Below are positions 53,383-61,593 of a stretch of DNA of 64,000 nt, piece after piece. The notes under the pieces were generated by a model. It was not told the origin of the DNA, did no database searches, and worked only from the letters and a program-made list of their open reading frames with translations. Numbering within the stretch: position 1 is the first letter of the stretch; every line of letters begins with the position of its first letter. The stretch spans positions 372,001 to 436,000 of the forward strand of contig NZ_LSLK01000059.1 in the NCBI RefSeq assembly GCF_002257705.1. Direction: 5' to 3'. The translations under genes and the position numbers were made by a program. The DNA comes from Sporomusa silvacetica DSM 10669. GTDB taxonomy: Bacteria > Bacillota > Negativicutes > Sporomusales > Sporomusaceae.

Positions 53383-54030
53383 TTACTTGGTAACAAGTTT
53401 ATCGCAAAGAGCAACGGCCTCGTCGGCGGTTTCAGCCCAGGCATCAGCACCAATTTCATTTGCAAAAGCCTGACTGGTTGGGCCGCCACCAATCATAACT
53501 TTATATTTTTCTCGCAAATTTTTGGTTTTAAGATAATCAACAATCGCCTTTTGGGCGGCCATAGTGGTCGTCAGCAAAGCACCTGCAGCAATTATTTGAG
53601 CACCTACCTCTTCAGCTTTAGCCAGGAAGCTTTCTGCCGGTTGGTCAATACCTATATCATAGACTTTATAGCCAGCAGCCGTCATCAAAGCACCAACAAT
53701 GTTTTTACCGATATCGTGAATGTCGCCAGCTACTTGGCCGATAACAATCTTGCCTTTAGCTTCGCCACCAGTGGCGCCTGATTCAGCAACAATCGGATCT
53801 AGCATTTCAAGCCCAGTTTTCAGGGCGTCTGCTCCCATCATAACATCGGGCAAAAATGCTTCCCCGGCTTTCCATCTTGCACCAAGTTCTTCAATACCCT
53901 TGATTAAGCCGTTTTGAATGGCTGCAACAGGATCAATCTTTTCATCAATAACTTGCTGTACATATTCAACTACCAAATCTTCATCGCCATCAAGAATAGC
54001 CTCTTTTAAGTTTTCGAAAATATCGCTCAT
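53383..54030 (-). CDS. Methyltransferase corrinoid protein (MttC/MtgC type)
   Basis: 215 residues. An N-terminal helical cap (1-85) and a Rossmann-like B12 domain with D103-x-H105-x-x-G108 (GDIHDIGKNIV), where His105 is the lower cobalt ligand. It carries the methyl group between the MttB homologue and the MtrH-like protein. It lies 40 bp after the MttB-type gene. Confidence 0.94.
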   Translation of the reverse strand: MSDIFENLKEAILDGDEDLVVEYVQQVIDEKIDPVAAIQNGLIKGIEELGARWKAGEAFLPDVMMGADALKTGLEMLDPIVAESGATGGEAKGKIVIGQVAGDIHDIGKNIVGALMTAAGYKVYDIGIDQPAESFLAKAEEVGAQIIAAGALLTTTMAAQKAIVDYLKTKNLREKYKVMIGGGPTSQAFANEIGADAWAETADEAVALCDKLVTK

Positions 54031-54070
54031 AGAAATATACCTCCATTTATTTTAATGATTAAACTAAACA

Positions 54071-55501
54071 CTAACCTTTAAGGTATTCAGCAGTCTTCTT
54101 TTCCACGAAAGCTTGCAAAGCTTGACCAACATTACTATCAAGTGCAGGCGCTTGGAATTCGGCCAGCATTGCTTTCCATTTGCGCTCGGCCCGCTTGTTG
54201 GTATCCAGCCCCTCTTTTCCCCAGCCGTCATAAGATAACCGGTCGCTAAGCTGGACACGTCTAAACTCTTTAGCGTGGTTTTGTTTGGTATGTTTCTGCG
54301 TGAGGAAATGTCCTCCCGGACCGACCTTTTTGATAACATCATAGGCAAACTTATCTTCAGAGAAATCAATACCTTTGAGATATCGCAGAATCATACCGGC
54401 AATTTCATCATCTACGATAAACTTTTCATAAGACATTGCCATGAAATATTGCAAAATACCGGCAGTGTGCAGAACGAAATTGATCCCTGTTACACTGGCA
54501 GCCATCAACGTCATCATTGATTCATAACCGGCCTGGGCATCGACAATCTTCGCATCGGTCAAACCACCGCCCCCACGACTTGGAACTCGATAGAATCTTG
54601 CTAGTTGAGCACTGGCAGAAGTGAAGAAAGATCCTTCAGGGTTACCGATAGATAGTGATCCGGTCTGCATATCTGTAATAGCTGAAGTTGAACCATACAC
54701 TACAGGGGTACCTGGATTAATACTTTGAGTTAATGTAATACCGGCCAATACTTCTGCGTTCTGGAGGGCTAACGCGCCAGCCATTGTTGCCGGTCCTGTT
54801 GACCCAGCCATTACCAAGGAGGCGATTACCATGGCCTGACCTGATTGTGCATAGGCCATCAGGGCTCCTAACATGCGGTCATCATATTTTAGCGGAGTGA
54901 CCGAGTTAATGAGGCAAATCAAGGCTGGCTTTTCTTTGATTACGTCCTTGCCGCCAAACAAAATGGCTGCCATTTCAATATTGTCCTGCGCTTTGTCATA
55001 GCCAGACGCGCTGCCCATAAAGCATTTATCGGAAAGTGTTATGGAACTGTAAGTCATCTTCAGATGTCTAATTAAGTCGGGAACATCGTTTGGCTCGGCT
55101 GCATTACCACCAGTCATATGCAGGTTGGTGCTCATATGGGCTAACTTTACGAAGTTTTCATAGTCTGCCATATTGGAGTTACGCCGCGTTCCGTCTGCTT
55201 CATGGATAAATGGTGAGCCATAGCCAGGCATAAAGATGATATTCTCACCACCAACTATCAGGTTGTTTTCCGGGTTACGCGCATGGAGAGTAAACTCAGC
55301 AGGAGCCTTAGCGACTTGCTCTTCCACAAATTTTCTTTGGAAGTAAACTCGCTGGCCTTCTACTCTCTGGCCTTTAGCTTGCAGAACATCAAGAGCAGGT
55401 TGATAGGAAAACTCCACTCCGATTTCTTCCAAAATTCTCATACTCTGATCATTGACTTGCTGTACTTGATCAGGTGTTAATACATTAAATTTGGGTATCA
55501 T
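54071..55501 (-). CDS. MttB-superfamily methyltransferase without pyrrolysine (quaternary amine type)
   Basis: About 476 residues, uninterrupted: no in-frame TAG is read through, so it belongs to the non-pyrrolysine branch (glycine betaine MtgB, proline betaine MtpB, carnitine MtcB). Motifs include GSASGYDKAQDNIEMAAILF and RVPSRGGGGLTDAK. It would move a methyl group from a quaternary amine to Co(I) corrinoid. ATG 55501 follows GAGAGGTG; a GTG three codons earlier is less likely. The BCCT transporter gene in the same operon supports a betaine-like substrate. Confidence 0.9.
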   Translation of the reverse strand: MIPKFNVLTPDQVQQVNDQSMRILEEIGVEFSYQPALDVLQAKGQRVEGQRVYFQRKFVEEQVAKAPAEFTLHARNPENNLIVGGENIIFMPGYGSPFIHEADGTRRNSNMADYENFVKLAHMSTNLHMTGGNAAEPNDVPDLIRHLKMTYSSITLSDKCFMGSASGYDKAQDNIEMAAILFGGKDVIKEKPALICLINSVTPLKYDDRMLGALMAYAQSGQAMVIASLVMAGSTGPATMAGALALQNAEVLAGITLTQSINPGTPVVYGSTSAITDMQTGSLSIGNPEGSFFTSASAQLARFYRVPSRGGGGLTDAKIVDAQAGYESMMTLMAASVTGINFVLHTAGILQYFMAMSYEKFIVDDEIAGMILRYLKGIDFSEDKFAYDVIKKVGPGGHFLTQKHTKQNHAKEFRRVQLSDRLSYDGWGKEGLDTNKRAERKWKAMLAEFQAPALDSNVGQALQAFVEKKTAEYLKG

Positions 55502-55603
55502 TGTCAACACCTCTCCCTTATTATTGTTTTATGTTTACTGGGAAGCATGCTCCTCAGTTACATCTTTCTCTAGCCATTAAAAGTCTTTTTGTTACAAGTG
55601 GGG

Positions 55604-56524
55604 CTAGAATATTTTTAGTAGCGGGTGCTCAGGCGTTCCCAGTTTGGTACCAGTAAGCTTTGTTGTATAGCCCATCATTGCATCCGTGGTGGCAATTCCC
55701 CTATATACCCAAGGGGCGTTCATTATCGGGCCATAAAGAAGGAAGTCAGCCCCTTGAGTCACAGGATAGGTAAAGACAGCAGTACCTGCTGCTTCAAAGT
55801 ACGGGGACCCTTTGGAACGCATCTTTTTCCATAGATATAAAGCATTTGAAGGGGCGCAGCCTCCAGGATACCCCAGCTGTTCTTTTACATCATAGATGGC
55901 CTTCGTAGTCCAACTATTACTGGCAACATCAAGTACACCAGGATCAACCAAAAACTGCTCAATACCGGCGCGTTTCGCGGCAGCAATTAGTCCTTCGGTT
56001 TTTCCGTCTCCCGTCAACAACTTTAGACGGCTGCTAGGCTTAAGATGCTTTTTGCTGAAGGCCAGAATGACCGCAGTTTTGATACCAAAATCCTTAATAA
56101 TGCTCAGTTCATCTTCCGTGTAATTTTCTTCTATGGAGTTGTAGATAAGGCGGTTGATAATAGCCGGGTCTTTGCCTAGTAATTTTAAGGCGCCTGTCCG
56201 AATTTCCGGACTCACACTATCAAGCAAAAACGGCGATGAAGTATGTTTAAGAATAAACTCGACATGGTTCGCTAACGCCTCCGGGGTATCTCCCAAAACA
56301 TCTATGATCCTGGGGTTGCCAGTCTCGGCACTCATTTCAGCCTCTTGATCAAGCAGTGCCTTGGCCTCATCCTTCTTGAAAATTCCTTTTGTCGAATCAA
56401 GGACAATCTTGTGTCCTCGGTAGAACATGCTACCAATCAACACTGTGGGAAATTCCCCCGGTTGTCCACCGACCTTTACGCTATTAATGTCATACACATG
56501 CTGCTCTGCCGTAAACCTGAACAT
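55604..56524 (-). CDS. MtrH/MtgA-like methylcorrinoid:tetrahydrofolate methyltransferase
   Basis: About 306 residues of the MtrH family: FTAEQHVYDINSVKVGGQPG at the start, TGNPRIIDVLGDTPEAL and PFLLDSVSPEIRTGAL in the TIM barrel. In acetogens such proteins pass the methyl group from the corrinoid protein to tetrahydrofolate. ATG 56524 is favoured; GTG 56533 is too close to AGGAG. It lies 100 bp upstream of the MttB-type gene in the same operon. Confidence 0.88.
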   Translation of the reverse strand: MFRFTAEQHVYDINSVKVGGQPGEFPTVLIGSMFYRGHKIVLDSTKGIFKKDEAKALLDQEAEMSAETGNPRIIDVLGDTPEALANHVEFILKHTSSPFLLDSVSPEIRTGALKLLGKDPAIINRLIYNSIEENYTEDELSIIKDFGIKTAVILAFSKKHLKPSSRLKLLTGDGKTEGLIAAAKRAGIEQFLVDPGVLDVASNSWTTKAIYDVKEQLGYPGGCAPSNALYLWKKMRSKGSPYFEAAGTAVFTYPVTQGADFLLYGPIMNAPWVYRGIATTDAMMGYTTKLTGTKLGTPEHPLLKIF

Positions 56525-56605
56525 TTGTTTCACACTCCTACATCAATTGTAATTTAAGTTTCGATATTATTGATATTTTACGGATTAACTAGGCCATTAG
56601 GCTCT

Positions 56606-58156
56606 TTAATTATCCTTTGTATCTGTTGGGTCGCTAGGCTTCGTTTCATCCGAGACATCCCATTCTTTTCCTGCCTTTTTAATGAAACCGATCAGTATAA
56701 TAGCCATGATAAACATGGTCGGGAAAGACCCCGCAACTGATGCGGCCTGCAGTGGCTTCATACCGCCCAAGAATATAAGCGTCAGCGAAATGCCTCCTAA
56801 AACCACAGCCCAAAATAACCGGTTCCATTTAGCAGGTTCTTCGCCTGTTTTTAGTTGTGCAGTAGTTACCATCGCCAGTGTATATGCTATACTATTAATA
56901 ACGGTTGCCGTAGAAATAAATAGCAACACTAAAATTATGGGTAATATAATAGAGGCGAAGGGAAGTGTAGAAAATATTTCTACAATCGCATACGGTACTC
57001 CGTGCGCTTTAATAATTTCTGCGAGGTTTATTACTCCTCTGGCTTGTAAATCCATCGTGTAGTTGCCAAAGACCATAAAGTACGTATAGACGCAGATAAC
57101 ACCCGAGAACATGGCTCCTAATGTGAATTCCCGAACCGTTCTTCCTCTGGAAATTCTCGCCAGATAGATTCCTGTGCTAAGAGCGAAAGCGATAAACCAG
57201 GCAAAATAGAATATTGTCCAGTCTTGAGGGAATCCAGACTTTAGGACAGGGTCAGTATATAAGCTCATTCTAAAGTAGTTATTGAACATGACTCCCAAGC
57301 TATCAATAAAGTTGTTGAACATAAACGCGGTTGGTCCTACTGCTAAAACATAGGCAAGTAGAGCAAAACCCAACCAATTTCTGAAATCACTTAACCGCCT
57401 GATTCCTTTGTCCAAACCCCCGTACACACTAATACCTATAATTACTGTCCAAATAATAAGAATTGTTGCATCTAATCCTAACGTGTGCGGAATGCCAGTT
57501 ATTTTGGTAATCACCTCACTAAGCAGCGGCGTTCCCAAACCAACCGAAGTACTGATCCCGGCAATAATTCCGACCATGTAGAAGATATCAATGGCTTTAC
57601 CTAGATAGCCGCTGGCGTGCTTACCAAGCAAGGATTCACAGGCCGTGCTTGGTCGGAAAACTTCTTTCCCCTGAACAAAAAACAGGTATCCGAACACCAC
57701 ACCGACACCGACATAGAGTGCATAGCTACTTGGTCCCCAGTGGAACAGTGGATACGCTGTAGCCATCGCTGTAGCTTGCGGTGACATAGGCTCTAAACCA
57801 AAAGGAGGAGCTGTAAGATAAAAGTAGAATTCTATAGGGCTCCAATATACGATAGCGGCAGAGGTTCCTGCGGAAAAAAGCATCCCTAACCAACTCAGGG
57901 TGCTAAATTCTGGTTTTTCCCCGCCAAATCTCTTATTAGCAAATTTACCAAATATGAAATATAGCACTGCTCCCAAATTCGCCAGAACAAAAACTTCGTA
58001 TGTCCAGCCCATTTTACCAGTTAAAAAAGAAAATACTTTGTTTACGGCGTTAGTCCCAGCCTCTGGATTCAAAATAATTGCACTGCACATAATAGCAACC
58101 AACAATAACGGAGGCCAAAATAACATTTGATCAATTTTTTTTCCCTCTTTACTCAT
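56606..58156 (-). CDS. BCCT-family betaine/carnitine/choline transporter
   Basis: 516 residues with 12 hydrophobic segments. LFHWGPSSYALYVGVGVVFG and GISTSVGLGTPLLSE are family motifs; the Trp-rich fourth segment is near. It imports quaternary amines for the methyltransferase encoded downstream. AGGAGGG precedes the ATG. First gene of the operon, behind a consensus sigma-54 promoter. Confidence 0.93.
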   Translation of the reverse strand: MSKEGKKIDQMLFWPPLLLVAIMCSAIILNPEAGTNAVNKVFSFLTGKMGWTYEVFVLANLGAVLYFIFGKFANKRFGGEKPEFSTLSWLGMLFSAGTSAAIVYWSPIEFYFYLTAPPFGLEPMSPQATAMATAYPLFHWGPSSYALYVGVGVVFGYLFFVQGKEVFRPSTACESLLGKHASGYLGKAIDIFYMVGIIAGISTSVGLGTPLLSEVITKITGIPHTLGLDATILIIWTVIIGISVYGGLDKGIRRLSDFRNWLGFALLAYVLAVGPTAFMFNNFIDSLGVMFNNYFRMSLYTDPVLKSGFPQDWTIFYFAWFIAFALSTGIYLARISRGRTVREFTLGAMFSGVICVYTYFMVFGNYTMDLQARGVINLAEIIKAHGVPYAIVEIFSTLPFASIILPIILVLLFISTATVINSIAYTLAMVTTAQLKTGEEPAKWNRLFWAVVLGGISLTLIFLGGMKPLQAASVAGSFPTMFIMAIILIGFIKKAGKEWDVSDETKPSDPTDTKDN

Positions 58157-58287
58157 TGCACGACCCTCCTAACTACAATTTGAAATATTCTAGCTTAGCT
58201 CCAATAGATATCCTACAAATGTCTAATCACCCCCTCTCTAGCTGGAACCAGCATACTCTCTTGTAAATTCGACTTACTTTCTAACAT

Positions 58288-58303
58288 TGCAATTCCCGTG
58301 CCA
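58288..58303 (-). promoter_or_regulatory. Sigma-54 promoter of the quaternary-amine operon
   Basis: The complementary strand reads TGGCACGGGAATTGCA, a textbook -24/-12 match, about 130 bp before the transporter ATG. Confidence 0.9.
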
Positions 58304-58334
58304 ACACCTCAATGTCACGTAAATCTGCGCTAAA

Positions 58335-58363
58335 TAGTAAGACTTTTGCTAAAAATCTTACTA
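58335..58363. promoter_or_regulatory. Inverted repeat between promoter and operators
   Basis: Perfect 8-bp arms TAGTAAGA and TCTTACTA around 13 bases. It may be a bending or regulator site; it is not the same motif as the two operators. Confidence 0.4.
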
Positions 58364-58411
58364 TTTTCTCTAAAAGCGTTTTATCCTCAAATTACTATCA
58401 GATCATCTACT

Positions 58412-58432
58412 AGTGAATAAAAATTTTTCACT
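58412..58432. promoter_or_regulatory. Operator copy 1 of the quaternary-amine regulon
   Basis: A 21-bp palindrome with ends AGTGAA and TTCACT around an A/T core. Its twin begins 59 bp away at 58471. It is centred about 120 bp upstream of the -24/-12 promoter, a usual enhancer distance. Confidence 0.72.
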
Positions 58433-58470
58433 TTTTTCTCAAAAGTACTATACTTACTGGGCGCAACTTA

Positions 58471-58491
58471 AGTGAAAGAATTTTTTTCACT
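58471..58491. promoter_or_regulatory. Operator copy 2 of the quaternary-amine regulon
   Basis: A 21-bp palindrome with perfect 7-bp arms AGTGAAA and TTTCACT, matching copy 1 at 58412. It lies 61 bp before the activator start codon, so it could also serve autoregulation. Confidence 0.72.
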
Positions 58492-58552
58492 GAAAATTTT
58501 TTTTTACTTTAGTAGTGTACATTCTGTAGCACGAAGGGACTGAAATCTCTAT

Positions 58553-60019
58553 ATGCCAAAAGATAAGCCAAAAAAACTAGAAGAATTAATCATAGAGAAT
58601 CGATTATTGCACGAAATTATTGATTCCGTATCCGAAGGTGTATATGCCGCCCATAAAGATGGAACCATTTTGATTTATAATCGGGCGTTTGAAAGACTGG
58701 AAGCCACAAATCGGCAGAATATGTTAGGCAAGAAAGATACCGATGTATATTCATTACCACTAGAGAATCTCCAACGCATGGCAGTACTGCAAAGTAAAAA
58801 ACCGCTATTAGAGCAATATATGACTTATCATTTACATACCGGAAGAAAGGTTGATATTGGCTACAATTGTTATCCCTTTTTTGTAAATGGAGAACTTACG
58901 GCGGTATATTCAATTAACCGGGACATTCCTTCTATAAATGATCTCTTAACAAAGGTTGTCAATTGTTTTGACCAAAATAAATCGAAAAACCGGCCAAACG
59001 GCACTATCTTTAGTCTGCATGACATTGTCGGCGTCAGTCCTTTAATCAAACAAGCTATTAAACAAGCCCGGAAAATCGCACCAACAGCCTCCACTGTGAT
59101 GATTTATGGCGAAACCGGTACAGGAAAAGAACTGTTTGCGCAGGGAATCCATAATGCGAGCTCCTACAGTTCACATCCTTTTATCGCAGTCAACTGCGCC
59201 GCTATACCTGAGACACTAATGGAAAGCCTGCTCATGGGTACGGTAAAGGGTGCATTCTCGGGCGCCATTGATACCCCTGGCCTGTTTGAACAGGCTGAGA
59301 ATGGAACTTTGTTTTTGGATGAAGTCAATTCATTAAGTGTACCTTTACAAGCAAAGCTATTACGTTTATTACAAGATAAGAGTGTCCGTCGTCTCGGTGC
59401 CAAAACCGAGCGTAAGGTTAACTGCCGTATAATCAGTGCAACCAACCAAAGTCTCTACGAAATGGCAAGTAAGAGCTTATTCCGTGAAGACCTCCTGTAT
59501 CGTTTAACACCGGTGATTTTACACATCGCGCCACTAAGAGAGCGTCCAGAAGACATCCCCGTACTTGCTAAAGAGTTTATTTCTCGCTTCAATGAGCAAC
59601 TCAATTTGAATATAACGAAGATATCCTCTGATTTATTAGAGCTGTTATCCTTATATGAATGGCCAGGAAATGTCAGGGAATTAGAACATGTGATTGAAAG
59701 TGCTATGAGTATTGTTGAAAATACGGCGACAGAAGTAATTCTTGAGGATTTACCATCCTTTTTAGCTAAACGAATGCTTAGTAATTTATCCTCAACTAAG
59801 TCAAACAACACCTCGGCAGCGGAAATACCACCAGGAAAAATGTTAGCTGAATATCTGCGGCAATGTGAAACAGATTTACTGCAAAACATGCTAAAGCTGA
59901 CTAACGGCAATGTAAGTGATAGCGCCAAGCAATTGGGCATCTCCAGACAAGACTTGCATTATCGGCTACGCAAGCTGGGAATTAAATCAACCACTTATAA
60001 AATTGAATGTACAAAGTGA
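58553..60019 (+). CDS. PAS-AAA+-Fis sigma-54 activator of the quaternary-amine operon
   Basis: 488 residues: PAS (about 15-130), AAA+ with GETGTGKE, the contact loop GAFSGA (T to S in GAFTGA) and LFLDEVN, and a Fis-type helix-turn-helix at the end (GNVSDSAKQLGISRQDLHYRL). No receiver. The ribosome site is weak (AAGGGA, long spacing). It is divergent from the BCCT operon and separated from it by twin palindromes and a sigma-54 promoter, so it is the probable activator; a methylated amine is the likely signal. Confidence 0.9.
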   Translation: MPKDKPKKLEELIIENRLLHEIIDSVSEGVYAAHKDGTILIYNRAFERLEATNRQNMLGKKDTDVYSLPLENLQRMAVLQSKKPLLEQYMTYHLHTGRKVDIGYNCYPFFVNGELTAVYSINRDIPSINDLLTKVVNCFDQNKSKNRPNGTIFSLHDIVGVSPLIKQAIKQARKIAPTASTVMIYGETGTGKELFAQGIHNASSYSSHPFIAVNCAAIPETLMESLLMGTVKGAFSGAIDTPGLFEQAENGTLFLDEVNSLSVPLQAKLLRLLQDKSVRRLGAKTERKVNCRIISATNQSLYEMASKSLFREDLLYRLTPVILHIAPLRERPEDIPVLAKEFISRFNEQLNLNITKISSDLLELLSLYEWPGNVRELEHVIESAMSIVENTATEVILEDLPSFLAKRMLSNLSSTKSNNTSAAEIPPGKMLAEYLRQCETDLLQNMLKLTNGNVSDSAKQLGISRQDLHYRLRKLGIKSTTYKIECTK

Positions 60020-60071
60020 GACTAAGCCGCTCTTAACTCCCAACGGGGGAGCCTTAGAGCGGCTTAGTCAT
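60019..60071 (+). terminator. Terminator after the activator gene
   Basis: Arms GACTAAGCCGCTCT / AGAGCGGCTTAGTC with an inner CTCCC/GGGAG pairing. Confidence 0.75.
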
Positions 60072-60120
60072 TGAATGAACATTTATTTATTTTTAATACA
60101 GCTTCTATATCACACTATTT

Positions 60121-60136
60121 TGGCATGATATATGCT
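60121..60136 (+). promoter_or_regulatory. Sigma-54 promoter of the MFS transporter gene
   Basis: TGGCATGATATATGCT keeps GG and GC ten bases apart, with one change in the -12 box. It lies 45 bp before the transporter ATG. No copy of the 21-bp palindrome is visible near it. Confidence 0.72.
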
Positions 60137-60180
60137 CTATTAATATAGAACTCAATGTTATACGTCAAGGAGGCTGAAAA

Positions 60181-61524
60181 ATGGAAAATGTGAATCAATT
60201 ACTTGGTATTGAAGATTCTCAGTTAACCCCTTTTTTGAAGAAACTTACGATTTATACCAGCGGAGGTCCTTTTTTGGACGGCTACATCCTGACAATTATC
60301 GGGATGGCTTTACTACAACTGGAACCTGAGCTCCATCTGGACGCATTTTGGACAGGGATGATCGGCGCTGCAGCTCTTATCGGCTTGTTAGTGGGGGGAG
60401 CAATCTTTGGCTATGTGACAGATTTGATTGGACGCCAAGTCATGTATCAAATCGATCTTGTTGCAATCATAATTTTATCAGTTGCGGAAATGTTCATCAG
60501 TACGCCTTTGGAATTAGTAATAGTACGGTTTCTTATTGGAATTGCCGTCGGGGCAGATTACCCAATTGCAACCGCTCTGTTAACAGAGTTTTCTCCCCGT
60601 AAGTATCGAGGTGCTATGATGGGATTATTGGCAAGCGCATGGTACGCTGGTGCTGTTGTGGCCGGTATCGCAGGTTATTTACTATTAGATATGGGTCCGG
60701 ACGCTTGGAGATGGATGCTAGGGAGCTCCGCAATTCCGTCTATAATACTGGTAGCAGGCCGTTGGGGTACTCCAGAATCTCCCCGCTGGCTTGTAAGTAA
60801 GGGACGTACCGAAGAGGCTCTTAGTGTCATTCAGCAAGTCTATGGCACTCACGCCAGCCTTGCAGACTTAGACGAACCTACAACAGAAAAAACTCGATTT
60901 AGCAAGTTACTTGAACCAGACTACTTTAGAAAAATTTTGTTCGTAGGATTGTTCTGGACATTCCAGGTAGCGCCGTGTTTTGCCATTTATACATTTGCAC
61001 CACAGATTTTAGAGGCGTTTCATTTAGGTAGTGGTAATGACTGGATTATCGGCTATGCTATTATCAATATATTTTTCCTGACTGGTACTATTGCGTCAAT
61101 GTCTCTTGTAAATCACTTTGGAAGACGTCCGCTTATTATCTGGAGCTTTATTTTTATGACATTGTCTATGTTAGTCTTAGGTGTAGTTTCAGGAGCATCC
61201 GCATGGCTAATTTTCCTTGGTTTCGCTGTGTATGCTTTTTTTTCCGGTCCGCCGAGTGCCCTTGATTGGATCTATCCCAACGAGTTATTCCCAACTAACG
61301 TCCGCGCCTCCGCTGTAGGAGTAGTAACTGCCATCAGCCGTATTGGCGCAGCAATTGGCACTTTTGCATTACCCTATTCCTTACAGACGATTGGAATAGG
61401 CAATACTATGTTAGTTAGCACTCTGCTGACATTTCTTGGTTTAATTGTATGTATAGCTTGGGCCCCAGAAACAAAAGGCCTAACACTAAAAGAAACCAGC
61501 ATACTTACGTTGAATAAAAAATGA
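60181..61524 (+). CDS. MFS transporter (metabolite:H+ symporter / sugar porter type)
   Basis: 447 residues with 12 hydrophobic segments. GYVTDLIGRQVMYQ and NHFGRRPLIIWS are the two MFS loop motifs, and GTPESPRWLVSKGR with LFPTNVRASAVG is typical of the metabolite symporter group. Its place after the activator gene and behind a sigma-54 promoter suggests that it moves a substrate or product of the quaternary-amine pathway, but the family is broad. AAGGAGG ribosome site. Confidence 0.88.
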   Translation: MENVNQLLGIEDSQLTPFLKKLTIYTSGGPFLDGYILTIIGMALLQLEPELHLDAFWTGMIGAAALIGLLVGGAIFGYVTDLIGRQVMYQIDLVAIIILSVAEMFISTPLELVIVRFLIGIAVGADYPIATALLTEFSPRKYRGAMMGLLASAWYAGAVVAGIAGYLLLDMGPDAWRWMLGSSAIPSIILVAGRWGTPESPRWLVSKGRTEEALSVIQQVYGTHASLADLDEPTTEKTRFSKLLEPDYFRKILFVGLFWTFQVAPCFAIYTFAPQILEAFHLGSGNDWIIGYAIINIFFLTGTIASMSLVNHFGRRPLIIWSFIFMTLSMLVLGVVSGASAWLIFLGFAVYAFFSGPPSALDWIYPNELFPTNVRASAVGVVTAISRIGAAIGTFALPYSLQTIGIGNTMLVSTLLTFLGLIVCIAWAPETKGLTLKETSILTLNKK

Positions 61525-61593
61525 TTACTGCAGGAGGTAATTGTTGCTCCAAGTTAAAAAGATACTTAATATTGTGAAAAGGAGCTAAAACCC

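Larger units (their letters stand above)
58157..58552. other. 396-bp divergent regulatory region
   Basis: Between the BCCT operon (-) and the activator gene (+). It holds the sigma-54 promoter at 58288-58303, an inverted repeat at 58335-58363 and two matching 21-bp palindromes at 58412 and 58471. No gene. Confidence 0.85.

Noticed and set aside
54071..55501. Pyrrolysine-containing MttB
   Set aside because: The frame is open from start to stop without an in-frame TAG, so no amber readthrough is required.
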